64,000 nucleotides of DNA, from positions 2,666,001-2,730,000 of the forward strand of contig JAKUDP010000002.1 of the NCBI GenBank assembly GCA_022570795.1, written 5' to 3'. This DNA is from Sphaerulina vaccinii (lineage: Eukaryota; Ascomycota; Dothideomycetes; Mycosphaerellales; Mycosphaerellaceae). The notes under the pieces were generated by a model. It was not told where the DNA came from. It saw nothing but the letters and a program-made list of their open reading frames with translations, and did no database searches. Below are positions 1 through 10,809 of this stretch, piece after piece (the first letter of the stretch is position 1; each line of letters begins with the position of its first letter). The position numbers and the translations under genes are program-made.

Positions 1-551
1 CCGAACTCTGCGAGTCGATCCTGCTAAACCTTTCATTCAAAGATCTGCTGCGCTTTCGACGACTCAGCACCTTCTTCCGGAATGTTATACAGCGAAGCAA
101 AGCTCTTCAAAGAAAGATGTATTTTCTTCCTATGGCACCTGGACATTGGATCGATGAGACCAATCCCGTGCTTACAGTAATGCTTGAGTCTCATGGTTTC
201 AGCCTATACGCCCTTCGACAACACGGTGCCGGCTCTCGGCTTGTGATGGGAATGGATAAACCTCTCGTCGAATGCCCCTCAGAGATGCCACAATTCTTTG
301 CGGATATGCTGGTGCATATGAATCCTTACAACACTGTTACCTGGATCTACATGACGAGCAAAGGGAGAGGCATAGAAGAGTTCCGGCTGCCAGTTCTTGA
401 CTACGATATGACCCTAGGGGACTTGAAAGACGCTCTGAATGTACAACGAGACGATGCCTATTGTGCTGTCGTCCACTTCCTCTCAAATTTGCGGACCTTG
501 TACATCATCTACACACGACCACGGTTCATGTGTGCTGAAAAGAGCATGTAG
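1..551 (+). CDS. F-box-like protein, 5'-truncated by window edge
   Basis: The reading frame is open from base 3, so the true start lies left of the window. The first visible residues (ELCESILLNLSFKDLLRFRR and on to about residue 40) have the Leu/Phe spacing of an F-box helix pair, which in such proteins binds Skp1 and recruits substrates to an SCF ubiquitin ligase. The rest, to the TAG at 549-551, is a featureless 145-residue C-terminal part with no repeats I can name. Fungal F-box-like proteins of this size are common and fast-evolving. An intron near the 3' end that extends the protein cannot be excluded, because a second frame stays open to 714. The assignment rests on the N-terminal motif only. 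Confidence 0.5.
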   Translation, partial: ELCESILLNLSFKDLLRFRRLSTFFRNVIQRSKALQRKMYFLPMAPGHWIDETNPVLTVMLESHGFSLYALRQHGAGSRLVMGMDKPLVECPSEMPQFFADMLVHMNPYNTVTWIYMTSKGRGIEEFRLPVLDYDMTLGDLKDALNVQRDDAYCAVVHFLSNLRTLYIIYTRPRFMCAEKSM

Positions 552-1329
552 CCGAGCCTTGGAAGACAGGAGAAAAGATGGCCTCAAGGGCGGGAAGTTG
601 CTGCTTCCACTGGCAGATTCGGAAATCGCTCGTCATCTGTCCCAGCGTGAGTCGAAGAGCGATCTTGGCTTTGAGGGACCAAGGATACAAGACCTTTCTC
701 ATTACTTGACATGAGACAAGGCTCGTGATTAAAGATACTGGAGGCGAGTCGCGCTCATGCTACGCTAGTCGACTACAAATTACATGCTCAGATGAGCCTC
801 AGGCAAGCCTCTATGAGCAGAACCACTTTGGTTGTTGCGCTGACATCATATCTGTGCTCAGCCCATCGTCCCTCGTTATCACTTGCTTGAAGAAGCAGCC
901 TGTACAGCCTTGGTTGCAGGTGCTTATGTTCATTTCAACGAATCTGGAGTCGTGCTTCCAGAGCCACAATCCTTGTTGAACATTTGCACGAAGTCGAGAT
1001 CGAGGTCGCAGCAGAGCAGCTGAAGTCTCCAGCCACCCATCTTGAAATCCGATTGTCGGCGAATGTTCGTGGTGATGTTTGTGGAAGGCAGTGGGAAGCG
1101 GGAAGTGAAAATTGCTATGTGAGGTTTGGTCGGAAATGGGAAGGAGCCCGCAGCTGCAGGGCGCCGCATCTATTATGTTTTCGCGTTTGCAGACGCGTCG
1201 ATGTCATCACAGCTACGAGTCTCTCATACATGACTACAAGTCATGGCTCTGCGGCAGCCTCGCCAACCGGAATGTCCATAGTGATGTATACTCTTCTCGG
1301 TCTCACCCGCCATGACGCGCTGAGAGTCC
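552..1329. other. intergenic, no supported gene
   Basis: About 780 bases between the F-box-like gene and the stop of the minus-strand MYND gene. The open frames here (725-979, 930-1169, 984-1337) are short, lack family motifs and overlap one another, so I read this as two convergent 3' regions. Confidence 0.5.
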
Positions 1330-2704
1330 TCAAATGACCACAGTCTCATCCTCTTCCTTCTCAACAGTCTCACCGTCAGAGTCCACCTCTTCGACTCGGC
1401 CAGAAGTCTGTCCCACTGGCGCGCCACCACCAGTGGTAGAGTTGCCGTTCTTGCCGCGCATACTGTTTACGATGCGTTCCACGACACCGTCCTTCATACC
1501 ACGGCATGGCCCGCGGTTGCCGATGAAGACCGTTGCGCCCTTCAGCTCCATATAGCCCTTAATCGAAAGGCAGGCTCTCTTGTGCACGACCCAATCAGAT
1601 AGCTGGCACTCACGATCGCAGTAACGCACGCCTTTACACGAGCCGCAAGCATGTAGCTGACTGCCGTTCGCTGCTTTCTTGCAGCTAGCGCACTTCATCT
1701 CGCCTCGATGGCCCAGAGCCCACAAGATGGCTTGCTCTTGCTCAATTGTCTGCAGGGGTAGTAGGTTAGCATGTATCTCTGAAACGCGCGAATTGCTTTC
1801 AGCCCGTTCGGTCTGCGAGCTTGTTACCTTGGTAGGCGCAAGCTCAGTGAGACATTGTGAAGAGGAGGTGCCTGTGGCCTACTGCTGCTTACCTTTCTCT
1901 GCTCGTCCTTGAGTCCAGCCAATTGTTCAGCTGTGGCAGCCTCGTTTGGCGCTGGGACATTGAAGACCATGCCACCTAAAAGCAGTAGATAGATTAGCAA
2001 ACATCTCTGAAGCACGAAGGCTGTCTCATCAGTGTCTGTCCTCAGGCTCAGCGCCGGAGTGAGTGCAAGCTTGGTGAGAAACTGAACATTTGCTTACCTG
2101 GATAATGCCAATCCTCGGCTGGCGGACCACCTGTGCTCTTAACGTCCTCTTGAGATGCTGAGCCAAATTTGTAGGGCTGGCCATTCTTGTAGCCTTTCTT
2201 GCCAAGCGCTTTCTTCATCTGAGCAAGTCCAATACGCATAAGACCCACCTTGGGGTAGATCTCCTTGAGCAAAGCTGTGAAGGAAGGTGGAAGGTCACAA
2301 CCAAGAGTCATAAGGCAAGCGCCAAAGATGACAGTCTTGTATGCAGCTCCGTAAGGGTTGCCAAGGTGAGGTCGCTGGGCGTTGATTTCGGCAGTGAGGC
2401 CAGTGATCATCTCGGTAACAATCGGATTGTCTGGATTTGGTCCGCTCTCGATGTACGACTTGATGTATTGTGCACTGGAGGCTTGCTCTGCATACAACGA
2501 GCACTTCATCTTTTCTTTGCTTGGATCCTCGTTGATCTCCTTCTTGTGCTGCTTCATCTGTTTGGGAGTCATCAGGCGCAAGCTCTGATCGTGGATGAAA
2601 CCAAACAGAGATTCAGCGAGCCAAAATCCCGCTTGAAGGTCCAGTTCAGCGATGATATCAAGGTCATGATCGCTCTGGAAGAGACCGAGACCCCAGGCGC
2701 CCAT
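1330..2704 (-). CDS. MYND-type zinc finger protein with MGAWG N-terminal domain
   Basis: Spliced from three exons: 2704-2098, 1975-1893 and 1749-1330. Donors are GTAAGC and GTAAGC, acceptors TTTTAG and CTGCAG, and the frame is kept throughout (369 aa). The N-terminus MGAWGLGLFQSDHD recalls the bacterial DUF4259 opening (MGAWG.G.F..D), a resemblance I cannot test here. After about 230 residues comes a MYND finger: CASC, CGSC, then RYCDRECQLSDWVVHKRAC, with all eight ligands present. MYND fingers usually mediate protein-protein contacts. The tail is acidic (VDSDGETVEKEEDET). A divergent paralogue starts 336 bases away on the other strand, so both probably share one promoter region. Molecular function is unknown. 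Confidence 0.75.
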
Positions 2705-3040
2705 GATTGGCTTGTGTAAAGGTGGGAAGTGTAGAAGCTGTTGGAGATGCGTGGTACTGGTTGCAGTTTGCTTGGGAAGGCGTCGTATTTGTGTCTTTCT
2801 ACTGCCAGGTTGAAGTTCTCTCTGAAAGGCGGTACCTTTTGTTCTGGTGGGTTGTTGGCAAAATACGATGCTTGGTCGTCGCGTGAGACGCGTGAAGCAG
2901 GCTGCCACGGCTTTCGAACGGCAAGCTGCATACTCGAGGCAGGAACGCGACTCGACCTCGCCTTCCAACTTCACCTTCCCGCACAACAATACAACCCGCC
3001 TTCACACCCGCGAAGCCAAACTGGCACCAAGACCGCAAAC
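2705..3040. promoter_or_regulatory. shared divergent promoter region of the two MYND paralogues
   Basis: The 336 bases between the two start codons (2704 on minus, 3041 on plus) must hold both 5' UTRs and both core promoters. I see no TATA box that decides a start. Long open frames cross it on both strands but none has family features. Confidence 0.4.
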
Positions 3041-4003
3041 ATGGGCGCCTGGGGATACGGACTCTTCCAGTCGGACCACGACTTCGACATCATCTCGGAG
3101 CTCAGCGACGAAGTCGGTCTTCACAAGCTCCAGGAAGACGCAGAGGCCAAAGCTGGTATCACAGATGACGAGGGACGCGATCGAAGCGAGTTCTACTACA
3201 CCCTGTACTGCCCTTCTGATGTGAACGTCGTCCGCGAACACCTGGAGACCCCAAATGCTGCTACCGGCATCTCGCCACTGACAGAAGCACTGTCGAAGTG
3301 GCAGGCAAAGGCCGCTGGCCCACGCAGCAAATTGGATTTCCTCCGCGACCCGGGATACATCTTCGTGCTTCTGGGTGCCTGTACGTATAGCACTGTCCAG
3401 TTGGCGTCGTGAACCGGATAGCTGACTGTTGTAGGCGCCATGACTCTTGGCTGCAAGCTGTCGGCCGAGACGCTCGCTGCCATGACAGTCCACTCCACGC
3501 AGTGCGGTCTCATGCCAGATGCCCTCGTGCAGGTGGATGCTGCTCTTGTCGGACCGAAGCGCTACAAGGGCGAGCCATACTTCTTCGATTCGCCAGGACT
3601 TGTCGAGACTGCAAACAACAAAACCTCTGGCAACAGCGGCGGGCCTGGTGGGTGGGGCGGGTTGAATGTGCCTTCTCCAGGTGGCATTTTTCGTGGACCG
3701 GACGACACGTAAGTCTTGCATAGACCCATTACGCTACATGGCTTTAACAACATGGGAGCCTACTGCTGACGCTGTTACAGTAAGCTCATCGCCAAGATCA
3801 AGGCTCGCCAGGAAGCCTACAAGCTCGAGAAGGAGGATCCCGACGTATGTGGTGCTTCTGCCTGCGAGTCAACACAGAAGTAAGCTGGCGGAGACCTGCT
3901 GGTGTGCGCCAAGTGCCAGACGAGACAGTACTGCTCGAAGGAGTGCCAGGCAGACCACTGGAAGACACACAAGCTGGTCTGCGCCAAGCCAACTGCTACC
4001 TGA
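3041..4003 (+). pseudogene. MYND-finger paralogue interrupted by in-frame TAA
   Basis: Exons 3041-3380, 3435-3708 and 3781-4003 join in frame with normal GT-AG introns. The start MGAWGYGLFQSDHDFDIISEL matches the head-to-head neighbour, as do GAC-x-MTLGC at the first junction and the NVP.P stretch further on. In the last exon the MYND finger begins (CGASAC), then meets TAA at 3881-3883. The same frame goes on with VCAKCQTRQYCSKECQADHW, HKLVC and a final TGA at 4001-4003. As written the product is 238 aa and lacks the second half of its zinc finger. No intron of acceptable size removes the stop while keeping the first Cys pair. Options are a recent nonsense mutation, a base error, or readthrough. 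Confidence 0.65.
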
Positions 4004-4235
4004 GCGGCTGCGCAGGACGCCACTGACTCAAATGGCGAACCTGGATGGGAGAGGACGCTCTATTCTGCGGGTGTGATGGAAATGTGGCCTAGTAGCCAGT
4101 ACGAGGCATTGCGGGCTGAATAGTCACAACGCCAGAACCATGAGCACTGCACAACTGGTTGTCCATATCTTCAGTACCAGACGCCACGCTAAATCCCATA
4201 TAAGCAGCACTTACTGATCAGATGCTATCCCTGCT

Positions 4236-5616
4236 TTAAGCTCTCGAGCGCTTGCTCTTCCCGGGTCTTGGCTTGCCTTTTCCACCTCCCTTCATCTTCT
4301 TCACAGAGTAACCGCTGTCATCTGCTGCAGATTTGGCATCGTTGCTCTTTCCAAACCTCTTCTTTCCACCGAAGCCAAACTTTTCGTCCTTCTTTTGTCT
4401 CTTCCTCGCGCCATCACCCTTGGCTCTTCGATCGGCCTTGTCATTCGCAGCAGTCGTGGCGGCGTCTTCGAGAGCAACATCGAAAGGATCGTTCTCGTTG
4501 GTTGCAAGGTCTGCGCCTTGTCGTTCTGCGATATGTTAGCTTCTCCATCCCACTTTCTTCGTGCAGCTTATACTTACTCCTCTTAAGCGTTTGAATGCGG
4601 TCTAATGTCGCGGTCTTCTCCTTCTGCCTCTCCTGCAACTTCGCAACCTGCACTTGTTTACCAAACTTCTTGAGATCTCTTTGCCTTCTTGCGTCGGAGC
4701 TAGCCTTCTTCCTCGCCGTTTCGTCTAACAGCTTAGCTCGGACTTTGCCCATCTGTTCTTCACTCTTAACCATTTCTGCAAAGTAGTCTGTAGGTCTGCT
4801 GAAAGATACACCCTCGGCCTTCAACTTCGATCGCGCTTCTGTGACTGCGTTGAGCGATTGTCTGTAGAATGCTAGTTCACGGTTGAGATCGTCTTCGACA
4901 TCTGGAATATCGACGGGTTCGTCGGAGGTGACTGCTTGCACAGCAGAGAAGGGTAGGCTTGCAGGAAGTGCAAAGGACTTTAGTGATCTTGCGAGCGCGG
5001 CTGTGTTGTTGATCGTGAGACGCTGATGTGGAACAACATCTTCCTTGTCCTCTGAAGCAAGCGACTCGAGATCTGAAAGTGGAATGTCCTCCTCGTCCTC
5101 ATCGTCTTCAGCATCCTCGTCATCGTCCTCCGCAACGTCGTTTTCAATCTCTGAGTCCGAATCAGATTCATCTGACATTGCGCCAACCACCTCCACACCA
5201 CCCTCTGCATCTTCACTCTCGTCCGTCTCCCAGCCTTCGGCCTCGCCATTCGTCTGTTCCTCTGCAGTCGCGCCGTTGGTGATCTCCTCCGCCTCAGCAG
5301 CAGCTTTGGCAGCAAGCATCGCAGCTCTCCGCTCTTTGCGATTGCCCTTGCTCGGCTTTTGTCTTCTGTCCACTTTGGCTGTCTCTTCATCGTCGCCGCC
5401 CACCTCTACTACTTCAGCGTTTGCCAGGATATTCTCTAGCGCAGCAAAGTCGGCGTCTTGCTCGCCCTCTTCCTCTCCATCTGCATCAGTCTCTGTTGGC
5501 TGCTTTGCTCGTTTGCGCTTCTCAGCTTCTTTTTGTTGCTTCTTTTGCTTTTCCAATTTATGGTTGACACCCTTTTGCCTGTCCAGCGCGGCCTTGAGCT
5601 TCATTGTTTTCGCCAT
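4236..5616 (-). CDS. EBP2: rRNA-processing protein EBP2
   Basis: Two exons, 5616-4578 and 4525-4236, with donor GTAAGT and acceptor CGCAG, give 442 aa. EBP2 is a nucleolar factor needed for 27S pre-rRNA processing and 60S subunit assembly. The N-terminal third is Lys/Glu-rich with a long acidic run (about residues 120-190). The conserved EBP2 core follows: DDLNRELAFYRQSL, VSFSRPTDYFAEMVKSEEQM, and a basic stretch with KKFGKQVQVAKLQERQKEK and LDRIQTLKR. Exon 2 supplies the typical end: NENDPFDVALED, DEKFGFGGKKRFGKSN and a Lys/Gly/Arg-rich tail. Length and order fit the family. It lies 192 bases from the divergent peptidase gene. Confidence 0.92.
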
Positions 5617-5808
5617 GGTGTCTGATCAGAATTGCGAATCGTGTTGTAGATGTGGAGATCATGTTCCAGCGAAAGCAAGAAGAATTTCTGAAGCAAGAGG
5701 ACGCTAGGGCTTCTCGGTTGCTCCTGCCGAAAACCTTATTTCTGCGAACAGAAACGCGACCACTTCCGCGGCGAACTTCTCCTCCACAACAACCTCATCG
5801 ATCTCGTG
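5617..5808. promoter_or_regulatory. short bidirectional promoter, EBP2 and IMP1-like gene
   Basis: Only 192 bases separate the EBP2 start (5616, minus) from the ATG of the inner membrane peptidase (5809, plus). Both promoters must fit here. No TATA element stands out, as is common for housekeeping promoters. Confidence 0.5.
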
Positions 5809-6594
5809 ATGCTGCGATGGTGTGGACGATGGCAAGCTGGCTTAGTACGGAGGTCCATACTGGAGCTTCAAACTCTTCGACATGCATCATCTAAAGCCCC
5901 AAAAAGGTTGCCATACAAGCCCATTCCGAAGGCCGAACAACAGCATGTTGAAACTCCTATCAAGCCGCCAACAATCGAAGGCGAACGGGAGAAATCACGG
6001 GAGTGGAACCCTTCTGCCTCTGCTGAGTTGACGGCTCGAGGCCGATTTGGAAGTCCTGTTGAGTGGGTTGTCTATGTCACTGCTGTATTCCTCGGCCTGC
6101 ACGTCTTCTACAGCTACTTCTACTCCTTCGACGTCTGCGCTGGCGTATCAATGGTGCCAACTATCGACAGCTTTGGCGATTGGGTCTGGATCAGCAAGTA
6201 CTATAGACGCGGCCGTGGTATTGTGGTAGGAGATCTGATCAGTTTCACGAGTCCTATCAGAGATGGCGAACAAGCTATCAAGAGAGTCATCGGCCTGCCC
6301 GGGGACTTTGTGCTGATGAACACGCCGGGAAAGAGTGATGATATGATACAGGTGAGATCGCAACATCCAACGCCACTGCGCCATACTGATGATCAATAGA
6401 TACCTGAGGGTCATTGCTGGGTTGTGGGCGACAACCTCGCATGGTCTCGAGACTCCAGGATCTACGGTCCTCTACCCATGGGTCTTATCATGGGTAAAGT
6501 CCTGTTCAAGTTCAATTTCGAATGGTACATTCCGTGGAACGTCGGGTCACTGCAACAAGGCTTACAATCATACGATGAGTCCGACGTTGATTAA
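5809..6594 (+). CDS. IMP1: mitochondrial inner membrane protease subunit, signal peptidase I family
   Basis: Exons 5809-6351 and 6400-6594 (48-base intron, GTGAGA...ATAG) encode 245 aa. The enzyme cleaves sorting signals of proteins delivered to the intermembrane space. It belongs to peptidase family S26 with a Ser/Lys dyad. The Ser lies in GVSMVPT (about residue 114) and the Lys in AIKRVIGLPGD (about residue 158). Exon 2 carries the remaining family box, EGHCWVVGDN then SRDSRIYGPLPMGLIMGKV. A transmembrane segment (VVYVTAVFLGLHVFYSYFY) precedes the catalytic Ser. The first 30 residues are Arg-rich without acids, as in a mitochondrial presequence, so the protein is longer than yeast Imp1. IMP1 rather than IMP2 is my preference, not proven. 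An upstream in-frame GTG is not used. Confidence 0.85.
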
Positions 6595-6987
6595 GGCTCG
6601 CCAACACTTACTGTCAATCGAGCGGACTCGGAGTTGCCTCCATCTTGGCAGAGCGCCTGTTTGGCGAACAGAGCCAATGATCGTCCTTGACGCGAGGATC
6701 AGACGAGATACATTCCTGCATTAGGACACTCGTACTGCCTCACGCGCTCTTCTTGAAACAAGTGCGGCCGTAATATGATGCGTCATCATGCAGGTTCAGA
6801 TGTACCTACCCCTCGGACCTTTGACTGGGGCTGAGTACAACCCAGAGGCTTACCAAAGCAACCTGGATCGCATTCTCGATAGGCGACGACGATTGCTCGA
6901 GTTACACAGCAGCACTCCACTCGCACGACCTGGTTTCGATAGCTGGCCTCATGGGAAAGGAGCGACACTTGACGGCAGCACTCAGTA
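6595..6987. other. intergenic, no supported gene
   Basis: About 390 bases between the peptidase stop and the monooxygenase ATG. It contains the 3' region of one and the promoter of the other. Nothing with coding features was seen. Confidence 0.5.
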
Positions 6988-8271
6988 ATGGCGCAACCGA
7001 TTTTTATTATTGGTGCTGGAATCAGCGGACTCACGATGGCCTAAGCACTACGCAAGCAAGGCATCCCATTTCGAATCTTCGAACGCGACGAGTCAAACAC
7101 CTTCAGGAGTGCGGGCTGGGGTCTAACGCTGAACTGGTCGCTGCCAACCTTCAGATCACTGTTGCCGGATGATCTTGTGGCAAGATTGCCAGAGACCTAT
7201 GTCAATGGCAACGCATTCAACGCAGGCGAGAAAGGCACTTTCACGTTCTACGACCTGAGCACTGGTGAAGCAAAGTGGAAAGTTCCAGCGTCTGAGCGCA
7301 TCCGTGTCAGCAGGCACCGGCTCAAAGATTTGTTACTTACCGGCGTGAACGTGGAGTGGAACAAACTTCTTGGACACGTTGCGAAGGACGAGACTGGCGT
7401 GACAGCATACTTCTACGACGGGACATCAACAACAGGTAGTTTCCTAGTAGCCTGCGATGGCGCCAATTCTCTCGTTCGAGGCATGATGCATCCCACCACA
7501 TGCGAGAACTTCCAGCTTCCTGTTCGGTTCATTGGAACAGGAGTACACTATCCCGAAAGTCAGGTTGCTGCAATGCTACAACTCGACCCATACTTCTTAC
7601 AAGGCTCAGATTCACGGACTGACGCGTACTTGTGGTTTTCGTTCCTAGAGACGCCCGGTGATCCAGGCTGTCCACACCCCAATGGAAATGGCGAAAGGAT
7701 GTACCACTGCCAGATCATGACTTCTTGGCCATATCGGGAAGGATTCTTCGGACGCGTGGAACCGAGCAACGTACCAAACACAAATATTGATCAACTTAAC
7801 TGGATGAAAGCTCTATCAGCAGACTGGGTCGAGCCCTTCAAGTCGATCGTACAGAACATTCCGATGAATTGCGAGATCAAGCCTGTCTCGCTCACAGATT
7901 GGGTACCAAAGCGCCGTGAGTCGGACGAGGTCTTCGGTGGCCGTGTAGTCCTTCTCGGAGATGCTATGCACAACATGGTTATGTACCGCGGCGAAGGTGC
8001 GAATCATGCCATCATCGACGTATCGGTATTGCTTGATGCTCTGAAGCCACTCTACAGCAACACACTAGATCTGACAGTCGGAAAGGTCGACAAGGCCTTT
8101 CGGGATGCTGTCGATAGGTATGAAGATGAAGTCCTGTCGAGGACAGAGATCGCTGTCTTAGCATCGAGGCAGGCCTGTCTGGACGCGCATGACTTCAAGA
8201 GTCTGAGTGATGATAGTCCGCTGGTGAGAAGGAGGTTGATGAGGTCAGACTTGCAAAATTCGAGAAGATGA
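6988..8271 (+). pseudogene. FAD-dependent monooxygenase broken by TAA at codon 19
   Basis: From ATG 6988 to TGA 8271 there are 428 codons in one frame with a single internal stop, TAA at 7042-7044. Before it is the Rossmann dinucleotide-binding motif IIGAGISGLTMA. Straight after it the frame resumes with ALRKQGIPFRIFERD, the usual continuation in this family. The second FAD motif, VLLGDAMHNM followed by RGEGANHAI, is intact at about residues 322-342. The fold is that of flavoprotein aromatic hydroxylases (salicylate-hydroxylase-like). In relatives the position of the stop is often Gln (CAA), so one C-to-T change would explain it. No in-frame ATG precedes the residue-160 region, so internal initiation would lose the cofactor site. 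Splicing around codon 19 is not possible with the sites present. Confidence 0.75.
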
Positions 8272-9632
8272 AGCAGCCTGGGCGATAGCGGGCGAGAAGA
8301 AGCGCCGTCCGCTGCAACTGGCTGGTATAACATGATCGAGTGAGCTTCGGCAACCCCAATCCACAGTCCGCGACAAATCCTTCGGTCGACCGAATCAGCT
8401 TCTCAAGAGGGCTTGAATCCAAAGCTTCGAAATCGTGGTGGCCATAGTGGCGTGCTGGTTCTCGTGCTTGGCTGTCGTCGCCTCGTGCTTACCTTGAATC
8501 CCTGTCCGCAACGCAGGCACAAGGCACGATCTCTGCGTGCTGCTGTAGCACCACTGTGCCTGCTGAGAGCTACCGAGGAGGCTGGATGTGCAACTCATTA
8601 CCAGATACATATCACCCTCAACGGCAAGTATATGGCCGGTCAGCAACAATCCTCACACGGCCTAGCATGACAATTGCTTCGTCGAGAATGGTTTCCACTA
8701 TGTCCCTCGAATTACAACAACTTTTCAGAATTGCGGTACCTTCGAGTTCATGTGGTGTACTGGTATTCTCAAGAATTCTTTGTTATTTATGATGATTGGC
8801 GTTAGCGCCACCTGTGAGTCTCAGCCACACCGCTTGATGGGAAGTCCATTCGTGACACTGCGCACAGCCAGCTCACTGACCTCACGAGTCTCGGATAGAT
8901 TACCATATTGCTCATGCGAGTTCAACCAAGGATAACAACACTTCACTAAGTATCGTGGAGGAGCTGCAATACGCCACGCAGCCGGGTCTACGAAGACGAC
9001 CCCATCATTGTCCATTGCTCAAAGAGCATCATAAGCATGGCTGCCACTTCAACATATCACGCCGACGCTGGTTCGAAAAAGCATGTACCAAGCGATGCAT
9101 GTACCATGCACTCCACACACTGTAGATCGTGCACGTCCACTATAACCCGGAAAACGAGCAGCTCGACGCATGTTAGTATAGCCATGCACCACATCTAAGC
9201 TACCTTCATTGTGCAGATGTTGACGCCATGACTGAGAATCTCCAAAGACCGGTGAGGTTGAAAAAGCGAAAAGCCCACCCGAGACCGGACATGCATTATG
9301 CTGAGTGGCCGACACTATTGGTGCCTATCCATCGATTGTGGCGGCTCTCATTGAGGCATCGCTTGACAGGACATGCAAGCAGCTTATGCGCATGGCTGGG
9401 CTTACCATGCATCAAGCACTTCCACCACAGCAGTGTCGTCAGCTTGTCGGTCTATAGAATGGTAACATGAAGGCTGTGTGCGAGTAGGCCAATGTATAAG
9501 ATCACGAAGCTCACGCTACCAATTAACCTCCCACACACAGCTTTGCTCTCATTCATTCAGCGAGATCAGCAGTACCCAAAGTCTACCGATCGGCTATATC
9601 ACTCGTTGAAGCTCTGCTTAGCAAAGGACAAC
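8272..9632. other. 1.36 kb gene-free stretch upstream of the Ser-rich secreted protein gene
   Basis: Short overlapping frames only, none with recognisable motifs, signal peptide or splice-consistent extension. The right end holds the promoter of the next gene: CCAAT at 9489-9493 and TATAAG at 9495-9500, about 135 bases before the ATG at 9633. Confidence 0.45.
9489..9500 (+). promoter_or_regulatory. candidate CCAAT/TATA promoter element
   Basis: CCAAT overlaps the start of a TATAAG motif about 135 bases before the ATG of the Ser-rich secreted protein. Spacing suits a TATA-driven gene with a roughly 100-base leader. It is a pattern match only. Confidence 0.3.
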
Positions 9633-10809
9633 ATGGCAAAGCTACAATACCTTGTCGGTCTGCTCTTCGCATCATCAGTTCTGGGATCGCCTTGGAACAA
9701 AGATGCAAAGCGCGGAGCTCCTCACGGTCCAGGTGGATATGGTGGTGACGACTCATGGTCTTCTTCAAGCTCGCCGCCATCATATGCAGGTTCTGGATGG
9801 GGCACCACCTGTGAGGCATCGACATACACCCTCCCACCAACCACGCAGTACTTGACGTCGACCTGCACGGAGACGATCTCGTCGTCTCTGCCTGGCACAA
9901 CCGTCTGGGCAACCCCAACGACCATCACAGACTATGAGACTTCCACGCTGTCTGGTAAGCTGATTCCCCACCAATCCTCAAAGACGTGTGAAGCTGATTT
10001 GTGTAGGAACAACAATAACTTCGACATGCTACGTGACACCTCCGCCCGTTACCATCAACAGCACCAAGACTGAGACATGCACATCAACTGTAAGTGGCCA
10101 CGACCATGCTTTGAGCTATGCTAATATTGCTCAGATCACTGCCTACAACACAATCACAACCATCTCTACCGCTTCCGGCACAACATACATTCACACCGAG
10201 ACCGATATCGATACAATCACAGTCTCTGCTTCCTGGACACCAAAGTATGCGACTTGGTCCAGCTCAAGCGCGAGTGATGCAGACTCCTGGACATCTAAGC
10301 TTGTTACTGACTCCTGTTCTAAGACCTCCTGTGCACCACCAAAGACTCTCACAATCACTGCATCGGCACCATCTTCATACCCTTCAACCTCGACCATTAC
10401 CGTGACAGCTTCAGCTCCACCGGTTTACCCAAGCGTCTCGACTGTCACACATACTGATTCGGTGACTTATACTGAGTCGGCTTCGTGCTCGAGCACTTGG
10501 AGTATTCCACCTGCATACCATAGCTCTTCTTCTTCGACTACTTGGAGTGCACCGCCATCTTACAATACCCAGAGCTCTTCTTCTTCTTCAACCACCTGGA
10601 GTGCGCCACCTTCGTACAATACTCAGAGCTCTTATTCTTCTTCTTCGACCACTTGGAGCGCGCCACCATCGTATAGCCAGAGCTCTTCTTCTTCTTCATC
10701 CACTTGGAGCACTCCTCCTTCATACAACACTCAAAGCTCTAGCTCTAGCTCTTCTACCTGGGGAGATCACAAGCCAAGCGCGTACTCTTCCTCTGGAAGC
10801 TCGTGGTAG
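9633..10809 (+). CDS. secreted Ser/Thr-rich repeat protein
   Basis: Exons 9633-9954, 10007-10089 and 10135-10809 give 359 aa. Residues 1-19 (MAKLQYLVGLLFASSVLGS) form a clear signal peptide, followed by a dibasic site (KR). The middle is Thr/Ser/Pro-rich with scattered Cys (TCEAST, TSTCTET, SCSKTSC), typical of heavily O-glycosylated wall proteins. The C-terminal 110 residues are about five imperfect repeats of TWSAPPSYNTQ plus a poly-Ser spacer, encoded at about 10,490-10,760. No hydrophobic GPI-anchor tail is present; the protein ends SAYSSSGSSW. Intron 2 (10090-10134) is 45 bases and free of stops, so retention would only insert 15 residues. A cell-wall or secreted role is likely; molecular function is unknown. 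Confidence 0.7.
10490..10760 (+). repeat. in-gene tandem repeat, TWSAPPSY plus poly-Ser
   Basis: Five copies of a unit of about 51-57 bases coding TWS-x-PP-x-Y followed by a serine run. Serine is written with TCT, TCC, TCA and AGC, and spacer length varies between copies, which suggests slippage or unequal crossing-over. Confidence 0.75.

Noticed and set aside
3846..3894. 49-base GT-AG segment that would remove the TAA from the right MYND paralogue
   Set aside because: It would delete the first Cys pair of the finger and its acceptor context is poor, so the internal stop is the simpler reading.
5045..5707. 220-codon Ser-rich frame on the plus strand
   Set aside because: It is the antisense of the acidic Asp/Glu run of EBP2, whose exons and motifs are clear.
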